From contig NZ_LT607750.1 in the NCBI RefSeq assembly GCF_900090235.1, positions 4,207,001-4,271,000 of the forward strand: 64,000 bases of DNA, written 5' to 3'. This DNA is from Micromonospora echinaurantiaca (GTDB lineage Bacteria; Actinomycetota; Actinomycetes; Mycobacteriales; Micromonosporaceae). Position 1 is the first letter of the stretch, and every line of letters starts with the position of its first letter. Under the pieces are notes generated by a model. It saw only the letters and a program-made list of their open reading frames with translations, searched no databases and was not told the DNA's origin. Of this stretch, positions 8,388-16,802 are shown piece after piece. A program made the position numbers and the translations under genes.

Positions 8388-10148
8388 TCAGCGGTGGCAG
8401 AGCCGGGCGATCTCCTCCTGGAACCGGTCCATCGGGTTGGCCTCCGCCGGGCCGAGCAGGTAGGTCTTCAGCTCCCGGCGGGCCTCGGTCAGCGGGTCGT
8501 CGCCGGCCCGGGTCAGCGAGACGATCTTCTCCAGCTCGCCGCAGTCGGCGGAGAGCAGGTACGCCGCGCGGGCGGTCGGGTACTCCCGGCGGAACTCGTC
8601 CTCCGGCAGCCCGCCCGGGTTGGCCACCACGTACGGCCGCTGGCTCTGCACGAAGTCGGAGACCACACTGGACACGTCGCTGATCAGCAGGTCGGTCTGG
8701 TTGAAGCAGTCGAACAGCGCCGGCGTGCGGCCGGTGACCACCAGGTGCCGGGTGCCGTCCAGCGAGGTCGCGTCGGTGTCGCCGCCGGCGGCCCGGATCC
8801 GCCCCACGATCCGGTCGTGCACCGCCTTGGCCTCCTTGGCCCGCGAGCCGGTCAGCGGGTGCGGCTTGTAGACCAGCCGGATCCGGGGCGAGACGGCGAG
8901 CAGCCCCTTGACGATCCGCTCGCCCATCAGCACCAGCGAGGTGTGGTAGGGGTCGTCGTCGAGCCAACCCTCCCAGGTGGGTGCGTAGAGGACGGTGAAC
9001 GGCCGGTCCACCGCCTCGGCGCCGAAGGTGTGCACGCCGGCCAGCTGCGGGCGTCCGATCTCGACGATGTCGGAGTCCAGCACGCCCACTCCGGCCCGGG
9101 CGTACCGCTCGCGGCCGGCGAGCCCGGCCACCCAGACCTCGTCGTACACCTTGCTGTAGGGGTTGACGCTGGCCGCCTTGTCGCTGTCGCCGTGCCCGAC
9201 GAAGACGTGCTTCATGCCCGGCTCGCGGAGCATGTGGATGTTCGCGCCCACGTTGGCGGCGTAGAGCGCCGCGCGCACGCTGCCCAGTTCGAGGTTCATG
9301 AAGTCCACCCCGGCCGGTACGCAGATCACCGGCAGCCGGGTGTCGGCGAGTTCGAGGAACGCCTCCTTGTTGCGCAGCAGCACCACCGCGCGCTGCTGCA
9401 GCGCCTCGGTCGGGGCCAGCCACATGTTGGCCTGGTAGACGTCCTTGGCCGGGCCGGCGAAGTAGAGCGCCACCTCGGGGCGGTAGGTGTCCAGCCAGCG
9501 CTGCACGGCGGGCAGCAACGGGCTCTGCCCGCTGCCCCGGCCGCGCAGCCAGGTCAGCGCGACGATCGCGCCGACCACCCCGGTCACCGCGACCGCCACC
9601 GCCGCGGTCACCAGGAACGGGGCCGCGTCGTCCGACACCGCGGCCACCACCGCGGCCGGCACCAGCAGCACGTTGACCACCGGCATCCGGTCACCGGCGA
9701 TGGCGGACGCCCAGGCCGGCGGCTCGGGAGCCGAGCGGAGCCGACCCAGCTCGATGTTGCGCACCAGCGCCGACTGCGGATTGCGCCGCTCGATCATGGT
9801 GACCAGCGCGCCGGAGAAGACCGCGACCACCCACACCGCGGCGGGCAGCACCAGCAGCAGGCTGAGCTCGACTCCGCTCAGCGCCACCTCGGCGGCCACC
9901 AGCAGCACGCTCGCCAGGTCGCGGGTCAGCTGCCGGTACCCGCGGTTCAGGCCGACCTTCTCCAGCAGCACGTCGGAGGCGGGCGACCAGCGCATCAGGG
10001 CGAATTCGCCGAGCACGGCGACCAGCCCGGCGACGGCGAACAAGCCGATCCAGCCGAGTGCGCCCGCGGCGAGCATGACCAGGTAGGACAACACCAGCAG
10101 CGCGCCGCGGGCGGCAACTCCGATGCGTCCTGTCAACGTGCCGAACAA
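8388..10148 (-). CDS. CDP-glycerol glycerophosphotransferase family protein (TagF/TarL-like)
   Basis: 586 aa. The N-terminal 200 residues hold about five or six hydrophobic helices; residues about 220-580 form the glycerophosphotransferase domain with HGDSDK at 319-324, GRPQ at 365-368, APTW at 389-392, YKPHPLT, and SDVSSVVSDF. These are the conserved positions of TagB/TagF/TarL enzymes, which polymerise CDP-glycerol or CDP-ribitol into wall teichoic acid. The TTG start has AGGGAG about 7 nt upstream. A second paralogue is at 16803. Because a CDP-ribitol-type synthase (15266) is nearby, ribitol phosphate is a likely substrate for one of the two. Confidence 0.88.
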   Translation of the reverse strand: MFGTLTGRIGVAARGALLVLSYLVMLAAGALGWIGLFAVAGLVAVLGEFALMRWSPASDVLLEKVGLNRGYRQLTRDLASVLLVAAEVALSGVELSLLLVLPAAVWVVAVFSGALVTMIERRNPQSALVRNIELGRLRSAPEPPAWASAIAGDRMPVVNVLLVPAAVVAAVSDDAAPFLVTAAVAVAVTGVVGAIVALTWLRGRGSGQSPLLPAVQRWLDTYRPEVALYFAGPAKDVYQANMWLAPTEALQQRAVVLLRNKEAFLELADTRLPVICVPAGVDFMNLELGSVRAALYAANVGANIHMLREPGMKHVFVGHGDSDKAASVNPYSKVYDEVWVAGLAGRERYARAGVGVLDSDIVEIGRPQLAGVHTFGAEAVDRPFTVLYAPTWEGWLDDDPYHTSLVLMGERIVKGLLAVSPRIRLVYKPHPLTGSRAKEAKAVHDRIVGRIRAAGGDTDATSLDGTRHLVVTGRTPALFDCFNQTDLLISDVSSVVSDFVQSQRPYVVANPGGLPEDEFRREYPTARAAYLLSADCGELEKIVSLTRAGDDPLTEARRELKTYLLGPAEANPMDRFQEEIARLCHR

Positions 10149-10364
10149 CGAGTACGCTCCCTACGAAGATCGATGACGGGCCGGGCCCATGTCGTGCTCT
10201 TCCCCCCGCGGCGGGCCGTCAGCGCGTGCTGCGACCTTAACGCGAAGGGACAGCCGGGCGTCGCTCGGGTATCCGGCACCTTTCGGTCAAACCCCGCACC
10301 CGGCCGTCCACGCCGCACCGCGGGCACACTCCCACGGCGTCGTCGCGGACGGCCGGCGTGCCGC

Positions 10365-12455
10365 TCAGCCGCGCCGGAAGCAGGTCACCGCGCCGGGCGC
10401 GGGACGCTCGGCGAACTGCTCGAAGCCGAGCCGCGGCGCCATCTCCCGGGCGTAGCTGTTGCCGTTGTAGACACAGATGGTGCCGACGCCGAGCCGGTCG
10501 ATCGCCGCGGCCACCTCCGCCTCGGACGGGGTGATGGTCCCGTCGGCGAACTTGGCGAGCAGCAGCCGGTCCTTGGCGAAGTCGGAGTTCAGGTCGTACT
10601 CCACCAGGTAGAAGTCGCGGGGCAGGACCACCCGCACCCGGCTGGTGACAATCAGCGAGGTCCGCATGATCACCGACGGGGCGAGGACGAGCCCGTCCGG
10701 CCGGTCCAGGTCCTTGATCCAGAACGCGATCCCCTGTCGCTGCTGCGGCAGCTTCCAGGTCGGCCGGTCGTGCACGGTCACCCAGCTCTCCTTCGACCAC
10801 ATCGGGGTGGCGAAGACCGCGAACGAGGCGACCATGGCCGCCGCGACGCCGACGCCGACCACTCGGCGCAGCGCCGGCATCCGGGCGGGGATGTCCACCG
10901 TGCAGAGCAGCCCGACCAGCGTGGGCAGCGCCAGCAGCCAGGGCACCCGCCAGAGCACCACCGAGATGCCACTGAGGTCGCTCAGCAGCTCCAGCACCCC
11001 GGGGATGAGCAGCACGCTGAGCGTCAGGGTGCCGCCGGCGGCGAGCAGCGCCGGGGTGCGCCGGCGGGCCAGCAGCGGGCCGCACCACAGCGCCAGCCCG
11101 CAGATCACCCCGACCACGCCGATCATCAGCGTCCGCCGGTAGGTGTACTCGGCGTCGAAGAACGCGTCGTCCGCGCCGGTGGCGGCCGCCATGTCGAGGA
11201 CCAGCTGGGAGACCACCACCGAGCCGACCGGGTACGTGACAGCGGCCGCGCCGGCCAGCAGCGCGTCCTTCCAGCGGCCGACCAGCAGCATGGCGAACGC
11301 CGCGGCGCCGACCAGCATCGGCAGGATGATCGCGGCGGTGGTGGTGAGCCCGGTCGCGGTCACCGAGAGCGCGACGATGAGCAGCAGGCCCCACCGGGAG
11401 CGGTTGTCGAACCAGTTGGTCAGGTAGAGCCACATCAGCGGGATGACCGCCGAGACGAACATGCCCTTGCCCTCGTAGAGCCGGGGCAGGTGGAAGGTGC
11501 CGAGCGCGGCGTCGCTGCCGGCCACCAGGTAGAGGAAGGCGACGGCCACGCTGAACGCGAGCAGCGGCCGGCGCGGGGCCCAGCGCTGCACCAGCCGCCA
11601 GAGGGCGAGGATGGCGAGCACCGCGAGCACCGGCAGCAGCACGTACCAGGTGGCCGAGGCGCCGTGGATGCCGAAGACCCGGCCCAGCGCCCCGGCGAAC
11701 ACCTCGATGGACGCGATCGGCGGCTGGGAACCCATCGGCGGCGCGACGTTCTCGGTGAACAGGAAGTCGTTCATCGGGATGATGTCCCGCTCGGCGATCC
11801 ACACCGACTTGCCGACGTAGTAGACGTCGTCGGGGGTGTTGCGGGCGATGAAGAACGAGGAGATGGCGACCAGCAGCGAGACGACCAGCGCGTACCCGGA
11901 CTGGAACGCGGTCGGCGCCGGCGCGACCGACGCGGTCACCGGCGAGCTCAGCCACATCCGGCGGATCAGCAGCATCCCGCCGACCGCCGCGACCGCCCCG
12001 GCGCTGGCCGGGACCCACCAGGACATCCCGTCGCCGGCCGTGGTGTTCGCCAGACCGGCGGTGACCGCGGCCACGGTCGCCGCGGCCAGCACCACGACCA
12101 GCCAGCGGCGGGGGTACCCGGCCGCCTCCCCGGTGGTGGCCGCCGGCGCGGCGGCCGTGGCCGGGTCGACCGGGGACGCCGCCGGGCGCCGTCGCACGGC
12201 CCGCAGCACCGCCACCCCGGCCAGCACCAGGCAACCGGCCAGCCAGATCGTGAAGGTCACCGACGGGGCCAGGCTGAACAGGAATGCCGCGTGGTAGAGC
12301 ACCGTCCAGAGCGCGAACGCCAGCACGCCGGCGTCGGTGAGGACGGCGGGCGCGGCGGCGATCAGGGACCGGAGCCGGCCGGGTTCCGCCGGAGCCGGGG
12401 TCGCGGCCGCGGCGGAGCGCGGCGGGACGACGGCGACGTGGTCGACTTTCGACAC
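10365..12455 (-). CDS. Large polytopic membrane protein (DUF6077-like)
   Basis: 696 aa with about 14 hydrophobic segments between residues 35 and 560, then a soluble C-terminal region of about 120 residues ending GAVTCFRRG. The extracytoplasmic loop after the first helices carries NTPDDVYYVGKS, so the layout resembles GT-C-type transferases. I believe it belongs to the DUF6077 group of actinobacterial membrane proteins, without certainty. GTG at 12455 has AAGGA 6 nt upstream; longer readings from upstream starts would run antisense into the TetR gene. Between two polymer-synthesis blocks, a role in decorating or assembling the surface polymer is plausible. Confidence 0.72.
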   Translation of the reverse strand: MSKVDHVAVVPPRSAAAATPAPAEPGRLRSLIAAAPAVLTDAGVLAFALWTVLYHAAFLFSLAPSVTFTIWLAGCLVLAGVAVLRAVRRRPAASPVDPATAAAPAATTGEAAGYPRRWLVVVLAAATVAAVTAGLANTTAGDGMSWWVPASAGAVAAVGGMLLIRRMWLSSPVTASVAPAPTAFQSGYALVVSLLVAISSFFIARNTPDDVYYVGKSVWIAERDIIPMNDFLFTENVAPPMGSQPPIASIEVFAGALGRVFGIHGASATWYVLLPVLAVLAILALWRLVQRWAPRRPLLAFSVAVAFLYLVAGSDAALGTFHLPRLYEGKGMFVSAVIPLMWLYLTNWFDNRSRWGLLLIVALSVTATGLTTTAAIILPMLVGAAAFAMLLVGRWKDALLAGAAAVTYPVGSVVVSQLVLDMAAATGADDAFFDAEYTYRRTLMIGVVGVICGLALWCGPLLARRRTPALLAAGGTLTLSVLLIPGVLELLSDLSGISVVLWRVPWLLALPTLVGLLCTVDIPARMPALRRVVGVGVAAAMVASFAVFATPMWSKESWVTVHDRPTWKLPQQRQGIAFWIKDLDRPDGLVLAPSVIMRTSLIVTSRVRVVLPRDFYLVEYDLNSDFAKDRLLLAKFADGTITPSEAEVAAAIDRLGVGTICVYNGNSYAREMAPRLGFEQFAERPAPGAVTCFRRG

Positions 12456-12607
12456 GGGGGGTCCTTGTCGGTTGTACGGGCACGGTGTGGGCGATGAAAC
12501 GGGACGACGGTGCCGGCGGGGCCCGTCGGCGACCCGACTGGCAAGCAGACTAGCCGGACCGTTCGGGCGCCGGTGTCCGGCGCGGGCGGCGCCGGCGGGT
12601 CGGCAGG

Positions 12608-13246
12608 TCAGCCGGTGACCGGGGCCTCCCGCTGTCGGGGCAGCGCCCCGTCCGCGCCCAGCCCGATCGCGACCGACTCGACCAGGGTGTCGAGGTAGCC
12701 GGTGGTGAGCGGGGTGCGGGCGATGGCGAGCCGCCAGTAGAGCGGGCCGACGATGAGGTCGACCGCCGCGTCCGGGTCGGTGTCGGCGGGCAGTTCGCCG
12801 CGCTGCACCGCGCGGCTGATCAGCCGGCCGCCGATCTCCTGCTGCCGGGCGCGCAGCACCCGCTGCAGGGTCTCGTCGATGGTCGGGTTGCGGGCCGCCT
12901 CGGCCAGCAGGTCGGGAATGATCTGCGAGGCCAGCGGGTGCCGCAACGCGTGCGCCACCACCTGGAAGAGCAGTTCGAGGTCGCCGCGCAGGGTCCCGGT
13001 GTCCAGCGCCGGCAGCTTGCCGCCGGCGGCGGCGGCGACGATGTCCAGCACGAGTTCCAGCTTCGAGCTCCACCGCCGGTAGATGGCGGTCTTGCTCACC
13101 CCGGCGCGGCGGGCCACCGCCTCGATGGAGAGCCGGCCGTAGCCGACGGCCGCGAGCTCCTGCATCAGGGCCCGGCGGATGGCCGTGGTGATGTCGTCAC
13201 GGAGCACGGCCGCGCCGGCCGGCGTGCGCCGTTTCTCGGTCGTCAC
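12608..13246 (-). CDS. TetR family transcriptional regulator
   Basis: 212 aa. The N-terminal helix-turn-helix is clear (YGRLSIEAVARRAGVSKTAIYRRW, residues about 35-58), followed by an alpha-helical ligand-binding domain. GTG at 13246 begins close to the HTH, as in most TetR proteins; an in-frame TTG at 13288 would add 14 residues. It is divergent from the ABC exporter genes at 13425, so local repression of these is likely. A dyad at 13284-13304 is a candidate operator. Confidence 0.9.
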   Translation of the reverse strand: MTTEKRRTPAGAAVLRDDITTAIRRALMQELAAVGYGRLSIEAVARRAGVSKTAIYRRWSSKLELVLDIVAAAAGGKLPALDTGTLRGDLELLFQVVAHALRHPLASQIIPDLLAEAARNPTIDETLQRVLRARQQEIGGRLISRAVQRGELPADTDPDAAVDLIVGPLYWRLAIARTPLTTGYLDTLVESVAIGLGADGALPRQREAPVTG

Positions 13247-13283
13247 CTGGGACTCTTCTCGGCTGTCACGTGGAACAATGTAG

Positions 13284-13304
13284 CGCAACGACGGTACGGT
13301 TGCG
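13284..13304. promoter_or_regulatory. Candidate TetR operator dyad
   Basis: A perfect 6-bp inverted repeat, CGCAAC (13284-13289) and GTTGCG (13299-13304), with a 9-nt spacer. It lies in the 178-bp region between the divergent TetR gene and the ABC exporter operon. Position and symmetry suit TetR autoregulation; there is no direct evidence. Confidence 0.35.
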
Positions 13305-13424
13305 TCCCGACGTGTTTTGAACTACGGTCCACGCAGCGACGGGGGCGGCGCTCCACGCACTGGCCACGCTAGATTCCATCGTCGCGCGCATCCCCGTCGA
13401 ACCGAAAGATCGGAGCGCCCATCC

Positions 13425-14321
13425 ATGGCCGACACGGCGCTGGCCGACCCCGACGCCGGCCTCACCCAGGCGCAGCTCGCCGCCCGGTACGGGCTGCGGG
13501 TCGCCGGCGAACGTCCCTCGCTGGCCGAGTACAGCCGGCGGCTCTGGCACTACCGGCACTTCATCTCCGCGTACGCGAACGCCAAGCTGGTCGCGTCGTT
13601 CAGCAATGCCAAGCTGGGGCAGCTGTGGCAGGTGCTCACCCCGCTGACCAACGCGGCGGTCTACTACCTGATCTTCGGCCTGGTGCTGGAGCAGCGGGAG
13701 ATCCCGAACTTCATCGCGTACCTCTGCACCGGCCTGTTCATTTTCAACTTCACCCAGACGGCGGTGCAGAACGGCACCCAGTCGATCACCGGCAACCTGG
13801 GCCTGATCCGGGCGCTGCACTTCCCCCGGGCCTGCCTGCCGCTCGCGGTCACGGTCACCCAGTTCCAGCAGCTGCTCGGGGCGATGGTGGTGCTGATCGC
13901 GATCGTGCTGATCACCGGCGAGCCGCTCACCCTCGGCTGGCTGGTGCTGGTGCCGGCGATCCTGCTCCAGACGATCTTCAACGCCGGGCTCACCATGGCG
14001 GTGGCCCGCCTGGGCGCGAAGGTGGCCGACCTGAAGCAGGTCATGCCGTTCCTGCTGCGCGCCTGGATGTACGGCTCCGGGGTGCTCTACAGCGTCACGC
14101 TCTTCGCGGAGAACCTGCCCGGCTGGGCCACCCGGCTGGTCGAGCTGAACCCGATGCTGGTCTACATCGAGCTGGGCCGGGTCGCCCTGCTGGAGGACGC
14201 CCCGCTGCTCAACTCCTCCCTGCCGCAGCTCTGGCTGGTGGCGGTGGGCTGGGCGATCGTGATGGGCGCCGGCGGTTTCCTCTACTTCTGGCGCGGCGAA
14301 CAGGAGTACGGCCGTGGTTGA
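13425..14321 (+). CDS. Polysaccharide/teichoic acid ABC exporter, permease (TagG/Wzm-like)
   Basis: 298 aa. An ABC-2-type permease with six hydrophobic segments after a cytoplasmic N-terminus of about 65 residues (the amphipathic SRRLWHYRHFISAYANAKL region is typical of Wzm/TagG). Exports a lipid-linked polymer across the membrane. The ATPase gene overlaps its 3' end by 8 bp, so the two are translationally coupled. The ATG has GGAG about 10 nt upstream. Located beside CDP-alditol enzymes, so the cargo is probably a teichoic-acid-like polymer. Confidence 0.9.
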   Translation: MADTALADPDAGLTQAQLAARYGLRVAGERPSLAEYSRRLWHYRHFISAYANAKLVASFSNAKLGQLWQVLTPLTNAAVYYLIFGLVLEQREIPNFIAYLCTGLFIFNFTQTAVQNGTQSITGNLGLIRALHFPRACLPLAVTVTQFQQLLGAMVVLIAIVLITGEPLTLGWLVLVPAILLQTIFNAGLTMAVARLGAKVADLKQVMPFLLRAWMYGSGVLYSVTLFAENLPGWATRLVELNPMLVYIELGRVALLEDAPLLNSSLPQLWLVAVGWAIVMGAGGFLYFWRGEQEYGRG

Positions 14322-15132
14322 GCACTTCGAGACGTCCAACGACGTGACGGTCACCCTGCCCCGGGTCCGGGAGCGGATCCCGACAGTGGTGGTCGACGAC
14401 GCGCACGTGATCTACCGGGTGCACAAGGGCGCCGGCGGCGGTGGCGGGCCGGTGGGCGCGCTCAAGCGGATCGTGACCCGCACCTCCGCGCCGAACATCC
14501 GGGAGGTGCACGCGGTCAAGGGGGTCAGCTTCACCGCGTACCGGGGTGAGGCGATCGGGCTGATCGGCAGCAATGGCTCGGGCAAGTCGACCATCCTGCG
14601 GGCGATCGCCGGCCTGCTGCCGGTGAACCGCGGCGCGATCTACACCCAGGGCCAGCCCTCGCTGCTGGGCGTGAACGCCGCCCTCTTCAACGACCTCGCC
14701 GGCGAGCGCAACGTCGTACTGGGCTGCCTGGCGATGGGGATGCACCCGACGGAGGTGCAGCGGCAGACCCCGGAGATCATCGAGTTCTCCGGGATCAACC
14801 AGCGCGGCGACTTCGCCTCGCTGCCGATGCGTACCTACTCCTCCGGCATGGCCGCCCGGCTGCGCTTCTCGATCGCCGCGGCGAAGAAGCACGACGTGCT
14901 GCTCATCGACGAGGCGCTGGCCACCGGCGACAAGGGCTTCCGCAAGCGCAGCGAGCAGCGGGTGCGGGAGTTGCGGGAGAGCGCCGGCACGGTGTTCCTG
15001 GTCAGCCACCAGCTCTCCTCCGTCCGCGACACGTGCGAACGGACGATCTGGCTGGAATCGGGCGTCATCCGGATGGACGGCCCGACCGACGAGGTGGTCC
15101 GGGCCTACGAGGCGTTCGCCAACGGCAAGTAG
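14314..15132 (+). CDS. Polysaccharide/teichoic acid ABC exporter, ATPase (TagH/Wzt-like)
   Basis: 272 aa. Walker A is GSNGSGKST, the Q-loop region follows, the signature is YSSGMAARL, Walker B is VLLIDEALATGD, and the H-loop is LVSHQ. The N-terminal YRVHKGAGGGGGPVGALKRI insert before the first beta strands is typical of TagH/Wzt-type ATPases. There is no long C-terminal carbohydrate-binding domain, so it resembles TagH or short Wzt proteins. GTG start, overlapping the permease gene by 8 bp. Confidence 0.92.
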   Translation: MVEHFETSNDVTVTLPRVRERIPTVVVDDAHVIYRVHKGAGGGGGPVGALKRIVTRTSAPNIREVHAVKGVSFTAYRGEAIGLIGSNGSGKSTILRAIAGLLPVNRGAIYTQGQPSLLGVNAALFNDLAGERNVVLGCLAMGMHPTEVQRQTPEIIEFSGINQRGDFASLPMRTYSSGMAARLRFSIAAAKKHDVLLIDEALATGDKGFRKRSEQRVRELRESAGTVFLVSHQLSSVRDTCERTIWLESGVIRMDGPTDEVVRAYEAFANGK

Positions 15133-15265
15133 GCCCAGCCATCGACCCGCGTGCGCGCGGGCCGCGTCGTCGCGTTGGGGCGGCGCGGCCGGCGCGTTAA
15201 GGTTCATCCCGTCGCCGCGCCGGCGGAACCTTCTGTTCACGTACCCCTGAGAGTGAGGATCGGCA

Positions 15266-16768
15266 ATGACGCAGGACCACACCACTGGCCCGGACGCCGC
15301 GCCGCAGACCGCGGCGCCGTGGCGGCCCTCGCGGACGGTGGCGGTGGTCCTGGCGGGCGGCACCGGGACCCGGCTGGGCCTCGGCATCCCGAAGCAGCTG
15401 CTGAAGATCGCCGGCAAGCCGATCATCGAGCACACCCTGGCGGTCTTCGAGGCGGCCCCGGAGATCGACGAGATCATCGTGCTGATGGCCGCCGGCCACG
15501 TCGCCGACGCCCAGCGGATCGTCGAGAAGGCCGGCTTCCGCAAGGTCACCAAGGTCATCGAGGGTGGTGACACGCGCAACGCCACCACCCGGATCGCGCT
15601 GGAGGCGGTCGGCGCGGGCGACTGCAACATCCTCTTCCATGACGCGGTGCGGCCCCTGGTCAGCGGCCGGATCGTGCGGGAGTGCGTGAACGCGCTCTGG
15701 ACGTACTCGGCGGTCGACGTGGCCATCCCGTCGGCCGACACGATCATTCAGGTCGATGAGGACGACTGCATCACCGACATCCCGGTGCGCTCGTCGCTGC
15801 GCCGCGGGCAGACCCCCCAGGCGTTCCGCTCCGGCACCATCCGCGAGGCGTACCGGCGCGCCGAGAGCGACCCGGACTTCGCCGCCACCGACGACTGCGG
15901 CGTGGTGCTGCGCTACCTGCCGGGCACGCCGATCAAGGTGATCGACGGCTCGGACGAGAACATCAAGGTCACCCACCCGGTCGACGTGCACCTGGCGGAC
16001 AAGCTCTTCCAGCTCGCCGCCGCCCAGGCGCCCCGGCTGACCGACCACCGCAGCTACACCGAGGAGCTGACCGGCCGGACGATCGTGATCTTCGGCGGCA
16101 GCTACGGCATCGGGCACGACCTGGCCGAGCTGGCCCGCGGCTACGGCGCCCAGGTCTTCCCGTTCAGCCGCTCCAGCACCGGCACCCACGTCGAGCGCGC
16201 CGCGGACGTCGAGGCCGCGCTGAAGACCGCTTTCGAGGCCACCGGCCGGATCGACCACGTGGTGGTCACCGCCGGCATCCTGGAGAAGGGCGCCCTCGTC
16301 GAGATGGACGAGGAGACCATGGACCGGGTACTCCAGGTCAACTTCGTCGGGCCGGTCATCGCCGCCCGGCAGGCGCTGCCCTACCTCCAGCAGACCAAGG
16401 GTCAGCTGCTGCTCTACACCTCCAGCTCCTACACCCGGGGCCGGGCCCAGTACGCGCTCTACTCCTCCACCAAGGCCGCCCTGGTCAACCTCACCCAGGC
16501 GCTGGCCGACGAGTGGGCCGAGTTCGGCGTACGGGTCAACTGCGTCAACCCGGAGCGGACCGCCACCCCGATGCGCACCAAGGCGTTCGGTGAGGAGCCG
16601 GAGCACACCCTGCTCGCCGCCGAGACCGTCGCCCGGGCGTCGCTGGACGTGCTGATCTCCGACCTCACCGGGCAGGTCATCGACGTACGCCGGGCGCCGG
16701 GCGAGGTGCCCGCCCAGCCGACGCCGGCGCAGGCCGACCAGGCGGCGGGCGCCGCCGTCGGCGGCTGA
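15266..16768 (+). CDS. Bifunctional ribitol-5-P cytidylyltransferase/SDR reductase (TarI-TarJ-like fusion)
   Basis: 500 aa, two domains. Residues about 24-255 are an IspD/TarI-type cytidylyltransferase: GGTGTRLG at 31-38, PKQLL, FHDAVRPL, GQTPQAFR and KVTHPVD. Residues about 268-485 are a short-chain dehydrogenase: GGSYGIG at 277-283, Ser near 386 and YxxxK at 399-403. Such fusions, known from Haemophilus influenzae Bcs1/Acs1, reduce ribulose 5-phosphate to ribitol 5-phosphate and load it with CTP to CDP-ribitol. In Gram-positives the two steps are usually separate TarI and TarJ proteins, and TarJ is a zinc alcohol dehydrogenase, so the SDR fusion is notable. The ATG start is 133 nt after the exporter. 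The following transferase gene starts 35 nt downstream. Confidence 0.88.
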   Translation: MTQDHTTGPDAAPQTAAPWRPSRTVAVVLAGGTGTRLGLGIPKQLLKIAGKPIIEHTLAVFEAAPEIDEIIVLMAAGHVADAQRIVEKAGFRKVTKVIEGGDTRNATTRIALEAVGAGDCNILFHDAVRPLVSGRIVRECVNALWTYSAVDVAIPSADTIIQVDEDDCITDIPVRSSLRRGQTPQAFRSGTIREAYRRAESDPDFAATDDCGVVLRYLPGTPIKVIDGSDENIKVTHPVDVHLADKLFQLAAAQAPRLTDHRSYTEELTGRTIVIFGGSYGIGHDLAELARGYGAQVFPFSRSSTGTHVERAADVEAALKTAFEATGRIDHVVVTAGILEKGALVEMDEETMDRVLQVNFVGPVIAARQALPYLQQTKGQLLLYTSSSYTRGRAQYALYSSTKAALVNLTQALADEWAEFGVRVNCVNPERTATPMRTKAFGEEPEHTLLAAETVARASLDVLISDLTGQVIDVRRAPGEVPAQPTPAQADQAAGAAVGG

Positions 16769-16802
16769 CCCGGGCGCGGCGACGGCGGGAGGCGCAGCCG
16801 AG

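Noticed and set aside
8190..12497. A very long open frame on the + strand opposite the TagF-like and membrane protein genes
   Set aside because: Composition is Arg/Gln/His/Gly-rich without any domain; it mirrors GC-rich coding on the minus strand, where clear protein families exist.
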